This document shows, piece after piece, positions 21,306 to 33,704 of a stretch of 64,000 nt of DNA (position 1 is the first letter of the stretch; each line of letters begins with the position of its first letter). The notes beneath the pieces were generated by a model that saw nothing but the letters and a program-made list of their open reading frames with translations, was not told where the DNA came from and ran no database searches. Made by a program: the position numbers and the translations under genes. The DNA is from Nelumbo lutea (Eukaryota > Streptophyta > Magnoliopsida > Proteales > Nelumbonaceae): contig JAKGHH010000005.1 of the NCBI GenBank assembly GCA_022828595.1, forward strand, positions 69,125,655-69,189,654. Reading direction: 5' to 3'.

Positions 21306-24300
21306 TTCTGCTTATGTCTCTCACCCTCTCCAATTAGTTTCTTCCTCTCGAGGAGCTCAACGAGCATTTCACACTCACTTTTGATATCAATTCTTTTCTA
21401 AAAATAAATAGTATCTCACTGTCTTGCCTGCTCTGCTCTGATGAACTAGGGTATGGAATATGAATTGAATTGAAATCCGTGCAGAAAAGCTTGGATTGGT
21501 AGGTGTCAATACGAAGCAACCAATAGCGTGAGCAAAAAGAAAAAGAGAAACAGAAACAGTGGATTATCGAGGTTTTCTGGCCGGTCCAAAACGAAGGAGG
21601 CGGAGGAGTAGCCGAGATTCGAGAATGATTACAGCGAATAGAATAATGCTTTGGTTTTATGGAAGGGTTCGTTGTGGGAATTCGCAGAAGAGTAAAGCCA
21701 GCGTTATATGTAGTGTACTTCTTTTACGCCTTTACTTTCTTTCAATTTTGATTCAAAGCATTGATTTTTATAATATATATATAGACTAGTTCTACTTTTG
21801 CGGAATTGAATTCTCTTGCTTTGCCAAATGGCCACTATCTCTGTCAAACGACAGATGATAGTCGTAGGATTGGAAGACATGATGAGGACACGAAACGAGA
21901 AATCAGTGAAGTCATTAATCATTATTGAAGTTTGAAGATGAAACATTGAAACGAGCCTACCTCAGATTTCGGAATAATACGACTTACGGAGCTCAGTCCG
22001 TCTTTTCTTGTCTATGTACCATGTACTTCTATTTTCTTGTACATGCACTCTGTTTTTTATACCAGAAGTTAAGAATCTCTTGGTTTGGAAAATATTTACC
22101 GGAATTTAATTCACTTTCCATGTTTTTTCTTGTTCTTTCGTCATGTTTTCCTGCCGCATTGGTTGAGTGTCGGATTTTTTTTGATACCATAAATTGCTTA
22201 AACTTCCCCTGAATTTTTTAAACATTGTTGAAATTTTCCTAAATTGATAATTGTAATCATCTTTCTTGAACTTTTTGACACTTGCAAATAAACCCCTTTA
22301 GTTCGAAACTGCTGACAAAAGACAGGAAAATGTCTAAAATATTCATACAATTAGGAGAATTGTATGAATACAATTAGGAGAATTGATAGGAAAGACAAAT
22401 TCAAAAAATAAATCAATTTTAGAAAAGAGAGTGAACAAGCTTGGGCTACTGATTCACATGAAAAGAAAAATTGAAAAAAAAAACCATTTTTGTGAAAAGT
22501 AACTAAATGGGTATTTTGGAAGTTTTCATGTCTCTTTATATAAGATTTTCACAAAAGGGGATTTATTTACAACTATGTCACAAAGTTCAAGATAGGTGAT
22601 TGCAATTATCAAACAAGCAATGTTTCAACAAGGGTCAGAAAGTCAGGGAAGATTTCAGCAATTTACCTTTTTTATTATTTAATATATTCCTCTAGAGAGT
22701 CTGAATCACCCTACTAGAGTGATCTGACACCACAAGCGGGTTTCATTTTATGGAGGGTCTTAGTCTTATGATGAGATTTACGATGTCAGCTCGTGTTGAT
22801 GGTAGTGGGGACTAGAATCCACATCTCCACTAGACCAACCAACTGGGGTACCAACTGGGTTTTTTTTTATCTAATTTTAGGCAGCATTTGTGTGCAATGT
22901 TCACTCCAGCTGGGGATATGCTACTCGCATTATTGTCTATCATTTGCTGCTTAACCAATCCCACAAGTATTTGGTACACATGTGGTAGGAAGTTCAGATA
23001 TGCTCCTTACACACAATCCCAATAGCATCATAACAAACCATTGCAATGCTACATCCGGAAAGGTACAATACGATACACTTCATATTGTATTGAATTTTGA
23101 ACATTGGTTATTAAATGTTGAAAGGTTAAAGCTATTGAACTTGTAATTTTGTGTTGTTTTCTGATCCATTGGGTGATCGAGTTGCGATCTGCTATAGGCA
23201 AAATGTATAAAATGGAATGGGTTGGAGACAAAATTATGCATAGCAGACTGGCAATACATCTTTTGCTTGCTGGGATGTGGCCTTTATTGCAGGATCTATA
23301 TTCCCAGGATGATTTATCTCTTAAGTTCAGTTTTATTAACAGGTCTACTAATGGAAGTGTTTAGAAAACTTGACTGATCTGACCGATTGAACAGGTTGAA
23401 CCATGAGCTGAGACCTTGGTCGGTTTCGGTCATACCTCAATAACCGTTTTCATTAAAAAAAATCAGTGAAACCCAACTGATCAGCTGGTTCAGCTGGAAA
23501 ACCAGTGACTTGGTCCCAGTTTCATGAAACCGCCCGAGTCCTTAACTAATAGAAATTTTAAAACGTGTTCAGCAAAATTTAAACTCATTACCTCTTATTT
23601 TTATATATTAATTAATTACTATTAATTCATCTTTTAACTTGTCTTAACTAATGATTCTTTATTGTATATATTATTTTATTATACATGTATTTTAAAAAAA
23701 TATAAATTAAGAAATTTGAATCCTAGTCATTTACTTTAATTTTTAAAGGAACTTACTATCAATGCACCATATTAAAGTATATATATCTAATAGTGCATCT
23801 CATGAGTTGGCCTAAAAGAAAGATCGAGTTGGTCCATTGGTGTGCAGAATGGAGGAATGCCCCTTCATGGATGATTCCTTTACTGAAAAAGGATGCAGAA
23901 GGATTGGATCCTTAGTCTTAGTTTTCTGCTTTTCTATTTGTGTTAGTTGTTAGTTAGTTTTTTTTTTTTTTTTTTTTTGTTGCTCAGTTTCTATTTGTGT
24001 TCGGTTTGTTTTAAATCTTTCCTACCCAAACGAAAAAAAGACTGGGCAAATACATCAGTGTATGCATAAAGTATGGGTCCTATGTGGGCCCATATATTAA
24101 GGGTGCAACTTGGGTTTGGCCAGCTTAGGCTTTGAGTTGCACCGACTGAAATTTTGATAGAATCCCAACCTAATCAAGTAACCAGCCCAAATTATACTCC
24201 TAATAAATATAAAGTATGGATGCATTCATTTATGATAAATTGCCCAGTTGGCTGTGCAAAATTTTGTATTTGGTCAATCCAGACTCGCATAAAAATAAGC

Positions 24301-24921
24301 ACGTTAGTCGCCTTTTCATTGGCGTGTGCGTTATTGGTAGGATTATGTAGCCCATTGTACACGTCTGGTTACTGGCAGATCAACTAAAATTAAAATTCTG
24401 TAATGTAATAGGTCCCGCATGGAGATAGGATAAACGCGAATATTTAACCATAACCATTGGAATTGGATAAGTAATTAGTATATCGTTGAGTTTTGTGCCA
24501 CTACTGCTAGTAAGACAAATCAATCAAGCAGTGAAGCAGGAATGGATTGACGGAAGAGGAGAATCCCTGATGTGGCAGTGGAACGGTGAAGTGGTGAGCC
24601 TGGTTCGAGAATAAGTAGGTGAGAGACCATGTTTCCATTTTCCACTGAGTCCATGATCCAAGGTGATCACTCCTCAAAGCATATATGTCCCCATGGCCCA
24701 TACAATAGTCATTTCACTTTCTGGTTCTTAGTGGTGTTTGATTGAGATTGGGTGGTGGGAGTTGGTATAAATGTGGCCACTTTGTATCCTCCGGAGACTG
24801 GAAAACGAGTCATGCACTTTCACGCAAAAGTGGTGGAGTCTAGTCATGGGCTGGGCTTACACAAATCAGATTTTGGTTCCTTCTTGTCTCGTCATTCGTC
24901 AATCGTCGTCATAGTGACCTA
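21306..24921. other. Gene-poor region upstream of CIPK8
   Basis: The first 300-500 bp, read leftwards, are the presumed CIPK8 leader and promoter. Beyond that no supported gene is present. Low-complexity AT-rich DNA alternates with decayed repeat sequence. Around 23370-23545 there are reiterated TTGAACC / GAACAGGTTGAACC motifs that resemble ends of hAT-like elements seen elsewhere in the window. A poly-T tract lies at 23960-23981. Confidence 0.5.
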
Positions 24922-24938
24922 GTGACTGAATGAGGATT
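24922..24938. repeat. 17-bp direct repeat, left copy
   Basis: GTGACTGAATGAGGATT occurs here and again exactly at 27221-27237. The left copy runs straight into a T7 tract (TT of the repeat plus more T). The spacing and the intervening minus-strand LINE suggest a LINE target-site duplication followed by the poly-T complement of the LINE tail. Confidence 0.75.
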
Positions 24939-24943
24939 TTTTT

Positions 24944-26488
24944 GGGTAAATTATAAATACCCTCATGGGTCTGTGATAAAGACTCCCCTCTATTTTATTA
25001 GATTTTTATTTTTAATCTCCATATTATTCTTGTAATAACTATTTGAATAATAATTAGAAAAACATTGTTCATCTTTCCTAACTATAAACAACAGCAACTT
25101 GAATTCCTTCACATTTCTCTCTCTCCCTCTCTCTCCCCCAATCTCTCATCTTCCCCTTCCCCCTTCTTCCTGCTTTACCCTTTCCCCTTGTAGAGAAACA
25201 TCTGCAAAAACCGTCTTCTATCTGTATGTTCATCATGTTCCGTTTCATTTTACTTCAATCAACATTCCAATTATTCTACTCCTTCCCCATATTACTGTTG
25301 AAATTATTTTGCCTCGATCAGCTTCGGTTTCCCCCGCGTCCGCTTCACTGTGCTCGTCGTCTTCGTTGCCGTCGGCGGCAGGGTAAACTATTAGAATCAT
25401 AGCATGTGACAGGTGCGTACAAGGCATGAAACACTGCTGCGATAATGACTTTTGGAAAGGGAAAGGCAGGGAGCTTTCCGATTTTTGATTTACGGGTGGT
25501 AAAAAGGACGGCCTGCGTCGTCGGAGGCAGCGATTTCGTTGCCTCTCTTCTTGTCAAATTATTTCTTGAGAAGGGCTATTCTGTCAACACCACTGTCAGG
25601 GACCCTGGTTCATCTCTTCCTTCCCCTCCTCTTTCTAGCTCTTCCTTCCTTCGAAGTTTCTATACCTTTCTACTCCTCCGTTTCTAGCTTTTTCTTTTTT
25701 GTCTTGATCACAAGAGTGACTAGGAAGTTCCAAGCTCTTGTGGTCTCTTGGCTGTCTCGGCCGGTGGAATCCATTTTAGGTTTAACGTTGACTACAGATG
25801 CGTACACTTAATTAATCTATTCTGTTTAATTTCGGGGTTACTGTATAGATAACCTGAAGAAGGTCTGGCACCTCCTGGAGCTCCAAAGTTTGGGAGAATT
25901 AAAACTCTTTCGAGTAGATCTAACTGACGAAGTGAGCTTCGATGCCGCTGCCTCTCGATGCGAAGCTGCTCTTTCTCAACAACAATGACAAAACGATATT
26001 GGTTTTCTTTTTTTTTTTTCAAGTTAATAACAAATTAAGGATTAATTTTAGAGTGAATTGTTTAAAACTCCTAAAGTAATGTTGTTGATTGAAACAGAAT
26101 GATCAAGCCATCCATTCAGGGAAGGTTAAGTTTTGTCGGAGATTCGACAATTCCGCTCGGGACGAAGTGATTCGCTCCTGTAAACATGTCAACAACAAAA
26201 CCAGATCTGATACTGAGTAAAAATACAGAGACGTGGTGAACAAAGTAAGGGAAAAATATTGCAGAGGTAGATAACTGTAGCGGCGGTAATCCCCGATCTT
26301 CCTTTCCGTATCTCCGCTGCTATTATTCTATCGTGAGGTTGGGGAAGATGAATAGTGTTTTCTTATTACAAGGGTAATATAGGAATTAAGAAATGTTATA
26401 ATGGCGAAAAGGGGTTTTTGTCTTACGGTTATAGTACAGGGGTTTTTGTCGCAAAATAAAATATAGGGGGGTCTTTATTACAAATCCC
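24944..26488. mobile_element. Pack-MULE-like element carrying an anthocyanidin reductase fragment
   Basis: The left end, GGGTAAATTATAAATACCC, and the reverse complement of the right end, GGGATTTGTAATAAAGACCCC, begin inverted repeats of roughly 130-145 bp (about 24944-25085 and 26345-26488). Both include GATAAAGAC-like and TTGTTCATCTT/CTATTCATCTT blocks. Between them lies an anthocyanidin reductase-like gene fragment that keeps its introns. The termini and subterminal CT-rich stretch resemble those of the element at 41584-43654. A 9-bp target duplication is not evident: the left flank is T-rich and the right flank is ATAGAAATA. Confidence 0.65.
25445..26134 (+). pseudogene. Anthocyanidin reductase (BANYULS)-like gene fragment
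   Basis: Anthocyanidin reductase is an NADPH enzyme that makes flavan-3-ols for condensed tannins. Three consecutive exon pieces are visible. Exon 1 ends at 25607 and contains ACVVGGSDFVASLLVKLFLE and VNTTVRDP. Exon 2 starts at 25849 after TATAG and reads DNLKKVWHLLELQSLGELK, then VDLTDEVSFDAA. A short exon 3 piece at 26099 contains MIKPSIQG. The intact family motif GGTGFVA is here GGSDFVA, so a nucleotide-binding glycine is lost. Exon 2 hits a stop near 25968 where the FHVATP region should be, and homology ends near 26134, leaving out most of the protein. Retained introns indicate DNA-level capture, not retroposition. Related reductases (DFR, leucoanthocyanidin type) are less likely but not excluded. 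Confidence 0.75.
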
Positions 26489-27220
26489 ATAGAAATAAGA
26501 CTTAAACTATAGGGATAAAAGAAGAAGATAAACACTTGAGTGAGCAAAGTTAGCGAACCAATCCACAGCCAAGTTGCCTTCTTGATATACATGACTACTT
26601 GACCTTCCAATTTTTTGACCAGCAACTTGCAACCTTCAATTTTTTGAGTCTCCCTCTATATTATAATGTTGTTGTTGGAGAAGTTAAGAGCTACAGTGTG
26701 AGCCTCTAACGCAGCCAACGCTTCAGAAAGATTAATGATAGAGATTCCAACCTTATATGCTTTGTAGTTCAGAAGTTGACCTTTAAAATCACTAGTTAAG
26801 CAAGCTACTGTGCAATGACCATTGATGCATTGATGCATGAAGCATCAAAATTGATCTTAATTAGGTCCTGATTCTGACTTATTTGACTGGAACATACTGC
26901 CTTACCTTATCTTCGTTCAGATCCAACTCAGTGTTAGATATGAATTCCAGAAAAACATTTTTTGCTCTTTCAATGATTATAGTAGGAAGGGCTTTCTTAC
27001 TGTTAAATACATTATCATTGCAGCTCTCCCATAGAAACCACAACAGAATGTAAAATTTTCTTTAATAAATGGACCATTTGAGCTTCTCCCCCTACCGTTA
27101 ACCAAACTCTTCCACTGATTCAAAATTGAGTTGATATTCTCTTGATTCCATATATTGAAGTCACTCGTAGAGGCCCACATACACTTGCTTAGTCAAGCTA
27201 CAGTTCACGTTCACAAATAT
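26489..27220 (-). mobile_element. 5'-truncated LINE, 3' part with RNase H-like region
   Basis: Minus-strand translation gives a post-zinc-knuckle block (FCCGFYGRAAMIMY), an RNase H-like stretch including LSEALAALEAHTVAL, and then HVYQEGNLAVDWFANFA. The last matches the conserved REGN-AD-LA end of the RNase H domain of plant L1 elements. The pieces are spread over several frames. With the 17-bp repeats at 24922 and 27221, this looks like a 5'-truncated insertion whose poly-A side is on the left. Confidence 0.65.
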
Positions 27221-27237
27221 GTGACTGAATGAGGATT
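27221..27237. repeat. 17-bp direct repeat, right copy
   Basis: Exact second copy of the 17-bp sequence at 24922-24938. It marks the presumed 5' (truncated) end of the minus-strand LINE. Confidence 0.75.
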
Positions 27238-27852
27238 ACCATTCTTTTTGCAACCTCGGAAGGAATGGGATAACTGATAAGGTTTGGGAAATTAATTCGA
27301 AAGAGAGAATTCATTCAAGTCATTCGCTTCCACAGTAATTATACAACAGAAGTAGCTACATAAGACTGCTTAACACATCCCCATAAATCACTATCACTAT
27401 GTAATTGTAAGAAGAGGAGGGCCAAGGAAGGTCTTGAGTATTAAGATTTGAATCACTATGCATATATACTTGAATAAACTTCATTGAGTAAGTCGATCAC
27501 TCGCTTGGTTGGCTTCGCAGAACATATGGCAATGCAGAATACTTTTCTCAAAGCGGTCTTTTATCTTCTAGCAATCTTCGATGATGTTCTTCGGGGGTTC
27601 ATCTTCTTCCGAAGGCACGAAATGACAATCTTTGTATATCACACTCAATGATGACTATCATAATATCAATTGATGGGTGGGATGTACATGCAAATACAAA
27701 ATTTACGAAAGCAAGATTGGATTCTATCTTAGCCGGTTGGGATCAATGTTGGACACCTCAATGAACACACACGTTTAACTGTCTAGAGATCTATGAGATC
27801 TACTTGTTGCATTTCCATAGTTGAATTTAGATCAGGTAGGCACATTCAATAC
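27238..27852. other. Intergenic, no gene seen
   Basis: Moderately AT-rich sequence with no long open frame and no recognised domain. I see no diagnostic repeat termini. Confidence 0.5.
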
Positions 27853-28086
27853 CATGGTTTTCGAAACTGGATCAGATTAGATGGTTGGATCGGAAAAATC
27901 AGGTCTGTTCGGTTTCGTTTTTCTCCAAAACCACTTTTTCCCTAAAACTGTTGATTTTAGTCAGCAAACCGTTGAACCGGCCGATTAACCGTTCGAATGG
28001 TTTTGAACATTTTTCAATTTTTTTATTTTTTCCCGATAACTGGACCCTTGACCAGTTCGATCGTTGGGTCAGTTTTAAAAACCATG
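27853..28086. mobile_element. hAT-like MITE
   Basis: The left end, CATGGTTTTCGAAACTGGAT, is inverted at the right end as CAGTTTTAAAAACCATG. The interior carries several CCGGTT/GAACCGG-like motifs. The flanking octamers, TTCAATAC and CTTAATAC, agree at six of eight positions with two C/T differences, as expected of an old 8-bp hAT duplication. Confidence 0.65.
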
Positions 28087-29309
28087 CTTAATACAGTCAA
28101 TAAATATTTTTGGCACGTGTCCTTTTCTTATGCCTTGAGCGAGAATAGGGTATAAGCGAGTTGAGCCAATTTGTAATATATTTGGGCTCAACTTGCTAAA
28201 TATTTAAACTCAGTTCCAAAGATTATCGAGTTGAGTCAAGTTTGACTCAAATCGAGTAGTTAGTACTTAGTAGAGCCATGTTCGAGCTTCATAACACCTG
28301 GTTCAAGTAGCTCGGAAGTCTAACCCAGCTTTTAATAAAATATTATTTTTAACATTTTTATTTATAATATAAATAATTGTTAATTTTTTATATTAGTTTA
28401 TTTATAACATAAATAAATTTATAATCAAATTTTATAATATATGATTATATTCTTAGTATTGATTTATTTATAATTTTTAATATATAATCACGTTTTTTAA
28501 TATATTTTTATTTATAATATTTTAAATATTTATTTATAGTTTTTAATAACAATTTATTTTTAATTGGATCGAGCCTAGGGGTGGATTTGAGCCAAGCTAT
28601 TCGAGCTCGACTCGAGTCAAAAACTTGTAAGCTCAAGCTCGGCTCGACTTGAACTCGACTTGAGATAAATGTTTTATAAAAAAAATTATATATAAAAAAA
28701 TATTTTTTATTTGATATTTAAAAAGTTAAGAATTATAATAATTCGTTATTATTATATATAAAATAAAAATATTATATATATATATATAATATTTTTGTTA
28801 TATATATTATTTTCTATAATTTTATATATAATATAATTATTATTATTATTATTATTAAGGTCTTTTTGTGCAATAATTTTCACTGGGGTTTGGCTTTTAA
28901 AAGAATATCTAACCGAATCATATAAGTTTTTTTTCTTATTTATCTTTTTAATTTTTTAGAATTTTAGTCACAACCTAACCAAAGAGGACCTAAGTGGCCT
29001 GCCATTACAAACCTAGAAGGTTGACATCGTGAGGGCAACTCGATGTCATTGGATTAAAGTTGAATGGATGGATGTGAATGATTACTTTTTCTAAAAAACT
29101 ATATTTGAGATATTGTATATAATATATTTATATATGCATATATACATGATGGCATGTCATGGCATGACCCATTCAACCCGGATGATTGAACTGCTGATTC
29201 ATGACCCAAAGGCAAAACTTGTTTAGGCTCTAAGTCAGTTTTTAAAATAATGGAAACTGATTTGATCAACAGGCAATTAAGGGGATGTCTGGTATGATTA
29301 CTGTTTTCT
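28087..29309. other. AT-rich intergenic DNA with decayed repeat ends
   Basis: Very AT-rich between 28330 and 28860. Near 28567-28670 there are reiterated AGCTCGACTCGAG / CTCGACTTGA motifs typical of subterminal regions of plant hAT-like elements, but a matching second end was not found. No coding sequence is recognised. Confidence 0.45.
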
Positions 29310-31441
29310 GAGAAAACAGTGCTCAGGCAAGATGATCCATTGTCACCTTACCTATTCATTGTCACCTTGCAGATGACTGCATAGTTATGTGCAAGGCTGA
29401 ACCCAGCCAAGTTAGAAAAGTCAAGGAGATATAAAAAAAAAAAAAAAGATTGAAGAAATTTCGGGAGAAAAAATAAATTTTGCCAAATATGGAGCAAAAT
29501 TCAGCAATTGTATACATAGAAGAAAAAAGAAAATATTACTCCACATGCTTCAAATCAAACAAATGAAAACCCACGAAAGATACTTGGGAGCAAAACTATG
29601 TTTTCAGGGAGAACAACTGCTTCAAAGAAAATCATAGAGAAAGTTAACTCAAAACTAGCCACATGGAAAGCCAAATTCCTGTTGCAGGCAAGGAGAACCA
29701 CACTGGTAAAATCAGTTTTGCAAAGCTGTACCCACTTACTCCATGTCAACTTTCCCCTTCCCAGAAAAAACTATTTACCAAATTGAGAAACTCCAAAGGA
29801 ATTTTTGGTGGGAAGGTTTTGCACCCAATTCGTCCATCCATGCAATATCTTGGGAGAAACTATGTAAACCAAGGAATGAGGGAGGTCTGTGATTCAGACG
29901 GATGGGAGAGTTCAACAAGGCCATGTTACCAAACAAGTGTGGGGATTATTGACAAATGAAATGGTCTATGGAATTAAATTGATTAAAGAAAAATATATGA
30001 AAGACGTCTGTATAGAAGAAATCATGTTCCTCTTCTTGGTGGAAAAAAGTGGTAGATATAATGGAGCAGATCGAAGGTAACCAATTTGGCAGCTGAATGG
30101 AAGGAAAATCCACAATCAGGATCCCTGGGTCCCTACATTACACAGTGAATCCCCCCAACTAAATGAAAATATGAACAAACAAAACAATGTCAAAACAGAT
30201 CCTGATTCGCTAAACAATGAAGGGAACTGGAACATTCCATTGTTAAGGGTCCTATTTACAGAAAACTCTGTAAATCATATTCTCCAAATACACAGGTCAT
30301 CACAAATCCCAGCAGATACATTATTATGGAAACTGTCCAAAAAAGCAAGATACTGTGTGCAAGTCTAGTTATAAATTCTTCACCAGCCACTCACCTACAT
30401 CCTCTGGACCTGGCGGACAATGGCACATCATCTGGAGATCAAAAGTCTCATTAAGATTTCAAATCTTTATGTTGAAAGCGTGGTGGAATGGGGTGAAGAC
30501 CAAGGATAAATTAGTCTTCCTACAACAAGACCAACTGTGCACTTTCTGTAATTTGGAGCAGGAAACGTGGCAACATTTATTCTTCACCTCTTATTATGCC
30601 AAAGCAATCTGATTCATTTCTCAGATGGGAATAAATCCAGAGGCCATCTCAAATCTGCAGTTATGCCAGTTTGTATCCCAGTGGTGGCAATGCAAGTTAA
30701 AGCCTCTCCCAAGGGAAACACAGCAATTATACATTGCAAAGTTCCTTATCATATTCAGACTCATCTAGGATATGAGAAATGCAAAGGCACATGGCCAACT
30801 CATGCTCCACCCAACCCACTTAATTGAAAGAGCTGAGTCTTTCGTCATAAGTCTAAAAGCTCCTCCATTGACTGCACCTCAATGTAAAGTCCCCTCAAAA
30901 TCACCTGATTATCTACTTTTCATAGATGGAGCATTCAAATCATAGTCAGAAACAGCTACCATTGGATTCTTAATATTGTCTAAAGATTTAACTGTCATTG
31001 TTGCAGAAGGTCGAAGAGTCCACACCAGGCCTGCAATCTAAGCTGAATGGAGCGCCCTTACTGAAGTATTGAAGAAAGCAGCAGGGCTGAATATCAAATC
31101 AATGCTAGTTTTTTGCAATTCAGCAGTAGTAAATACTATTAATGAAGATACTGAAGTTGAATGGGACTTGACACATCTCAAGGATCATGTTTTGGATCTG
31201 AGCTCCTTTGATTATATATGCATAAATCATAAAAGTAGATCAGCTAATACTGCTGTTCAGGAACTTGCTTATATGAATGCAAATATAATAGTATAGCTAT
31301 GTATGATGGCAGCAGCCCAAAGAAGTGTACACCTACAAATATGTACAGGCAAATATACAGAATAATACAAAATATCAGGATTTTCACTCTACATATTTTA
31401 TTTGTATTTGTACTCCTTCCAAACTGAGACCCAAAAAAAAA
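29310..31441 (+). mobile_element. LINE (L1-type), 5'-truncated and decayed, with RNase H
   Basis: The plus strand shows, in order, RQDDPLSPYLFIV (RT, near 29325), KVNSKLATWKAKFLLQARRT and LVKSVLQS (29640-29730), and the zinc-knuckle block HIIWRSKVSLRFQIFMLKAW...CTFCNLEQETWQHLF (30428-30590). An RNase H-like domain follows: LLFIDGAFKS (30917), AEWSALTEVLKKAAGLNIKS (from 31042) and a last block ending 31296. An A9 tract at 31433-31441 could be the tail. Stops and frame changes separate the blocks. Confidence 0.75.
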
Positions 31442-31584
31442 TGCTGTGCAGGGCAAAACAGATAGATGCTCAAGCCTCAAATCTGATCTGCCCAAATTCG
31501 CACCCCTAAATCTTATACAAGGAAATGGAGTCATTTCAAACCCTTTATCAATAGCCACATGTAGGGTGTGGTTGGTGAATTTTT

Positions 31585-31990
31585 GGGCCTGTTCGTTTTT
31601 GGGTAAGTTATTTACCCAGGTAAATGCAATTATCTGGGTAAGTTGTTCTTACCTAGGTAAGTGTATTTGCCCATGTTCTTTTATTTTCCAAGTAAAAAAG
31701 GAAATAATCATTTCAGCCATAAAATCCATTATTAAAAGTGACATTTTTGTCCCCTTCAAGTGTTGGAAACTTTCCTTCCAAGTGGGAAAGTTATTTGTCC
31801 ACCTAGGAAGTGATACCAAGAAAATAAACTTTCTCTGATCCCCACATTAATCTGAAAAAAGAACATGAAATTCATTAAATCATCAAGGTTTACTTGGCTA
31901 ACCGTCTCATAACTCATAAATGTCATATATGGCTATTGCTTCTATAATGAAATTTGAATTCTACCTGACTTCCCAAACAAACAGAACCTC
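31585..31990. mobile_element. Possible MITE with GGGCCTGTTCG-type termini
   Basis: The left end, GGGCCTGTTCGTTTTTGGGT, pairs with the reverse complement of the right end (GAGGTTCTGTTTGTTTGGGA). The next 100 bp contain reiterated TTACC(C/T)AGGTAA motifs. The termini recall PIF/Harbinger or hAT MITEs. No convincing target duplication. Confidence 0.4.
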
Positions 31991-32020
31991 TTGGGTTCCC
32001 CTTCTCATTGTCTGTACATA

Positions 32021-32152
32021 GAGTCCGGATCTGCTCATCACACCAACCTCACAATGCGCCTCAGCCATACATTGGGAACATTTTTCCTACTTTGTATTTT
32101 ATGGAGAGATGTTCCTAGTGAGGTGCGGCCTGTGAATAAGAAATCCCGACTC
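32021..32152. mobile_element. Foldback MITE, GAGTCC family
   Basis: Starts GAGTCCGGATCTGCTCATCA and ends with the inverted TGAATAAGAAATCCCGACTC. The inner part carries CATTGGGAACAT and GATGTTCC, which pair. The flanking nonamers CTGTACATA and CTATACGTG agree at six of nine positions with three G/A changes, compatible with an aged 9-bp duplication. Confidence 0.65.
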
Positions 32153-32637
32153 CTATACGTGTGCCTTGCAAGATTCTCTTGGCACCTAAAAGAGCTCCCA
32201 ACCCAGCCTCCCACTTATCCACGATTACTAGAAGGACTTTCATTGTTCCTTAAGGAGGTGCTTCAGCTGGCTCCTCCTTGTTTGCTTTTATTGACGCTAA
32301 TTGTTTGTAACGAAAGGCCTAGTCCCTACTTGTAGGAACCATGATTTATGGCAATGATGCTTTATCCCTTCTGAAGTTCTTTTGTAAGGACACTAGAGCG
32401 AATTCCACCTACGCCTGGCTTGGGCCTTGGGAGTTGGGAGGGATAACCATCAGCCCAACCTGGAATAGGGTTGGGCAATTCCTAGTTTAAGTAGTTTTAT
32501 GTGATAGAATAGGGTTGGGCTATTCCTAGTTTAAGTCCATATTCGGATCTTCCATTATATTAGGCAGTCGGAAGGATCATCCACCCATTAATCCTGTATT
32601 AATGTTGAAAAACCAATAAAGGCAACAACATCTAAGT

Positions 32638-33021
32638 GGTGTTTGGCATAAGCACAATATCATAGAAAAGTGGTGTTTCAAATAATGTTCTCTTATTTGG
32701 TACTATTTTTTCGGGAAAAAAAAGCATTATTTTAATTCATACTTTAAAAATCAGGAAAGTGTAGTATGTAATAATACCAAATTCAATGTTTTAAAAAAAA
32801 ATGGTATATTACTTCCGACAGTGCAATAATATGGCATCATCTTCGACATTGAATAATATAAACTATGTTAAAAGCGTTACTGCCAGTACTAAACAAAATT
32901 GATACTATTTTCTCAGAAAACAACTTATGTGACAACACCTTAAAGTGCTTACAACTCCACATGCCCATCACTATTTTTCTTATAAAATAGTATGATATTC
33001 CCAACACTAATGCTAAACACC
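32638..33021. mobile_element. MITE with GGTGTTTGGCAT-type inverted termini
   Basis: The left end, GGTGTTTGGCATAAG...AATATCATA, pairs with the reverse complement of the right end, GGTGTTTAGCATTAG...AATATCATA. TAA occurs next to both ends (offset by two bases on the left), which hints at a PIF/Harbinger-type TAA duplication. No coding sequence. Confidence 0.55.
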
Positions 33022-33418
33022 TAATAAAATATCGCCCAACATCTTCAGAATATGCCAAAGCTCAGAGCGTCCAAGTTTGAGCATTCCTCAAATGTCAAAT
33101 CCTCAATCGCCACTATACTTGGCGTACTCAGAATGAGGAAACCATAAAGTACATAATTGATTAACTACATATATTACGATGATTTATGATTAGGTAGTAA
33201 ATACATAATCAATAGGTCAGCACGAAGATTAAGTTTTTTTTTTTTTTTTTTCGATAGAACCGAAGACTAGGCTTTTTGCAGGTTTCATCTCAGCGCAGAC
33301 TGGGGCCGAGGGAGTTTCTCTTTATCCGATCATCTGGAGTTTGGAGTTTTACAGTGAAGGATCATTTAGAAGAGCTGCCTATGAATTGATGAAAAATAAC
33401 TTTTGATACCACCGTCCT

Positions 33419-33682
33419 TAATCGGGATTTGCTCTTCATAGAGCGCACCTCGCACCAACCTCACAGTTTCATAACACCATCTTCCATAACAATTCAAAAT
33501 ACGATTGACAGGCATATCCACCGTGCTCCTCAGACATGGGCGCCTCACAAGCACATCTACCGTGCATCGGAACATCTCCTGTGAATAATAATTTATAAAT
33601 ACGGGAGATGTTCCCAATGTATGGTAGGATGTGTGTATAAAGTTGGTGTGAGGCACCTTGTGTGAGGAGCAGATCTGGTCTC
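33419..33682. mobile_element. Foldback MITE, GAGTCC family (longer copy)
   Basis: The left arm, TCGGGATTTGCTCTTCATA...CACCAACC, pairs with the right arm ...GTTGGTGTGAGGCACC...GGAGCAGATCTGGTCTC over about 45 bp. An inner hairpin pairs GGAACATCTCC with GGGAGATGTTCC around a GAATAATAA loop. No clear target duplication. It lies 22 bp from the next copy. Confidence 0.65.
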
Positions 33683-33704
33683 TTAGAATTTACCTGTTAG
33701 ACTT

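Noticed and set aside
25445..25687. ANR fragment as a functional reductase
   Set aside because: Only the N-terminal third is present, the glycine motif is altered, exon 2 ends in a stop, and homology ends in exon 3.
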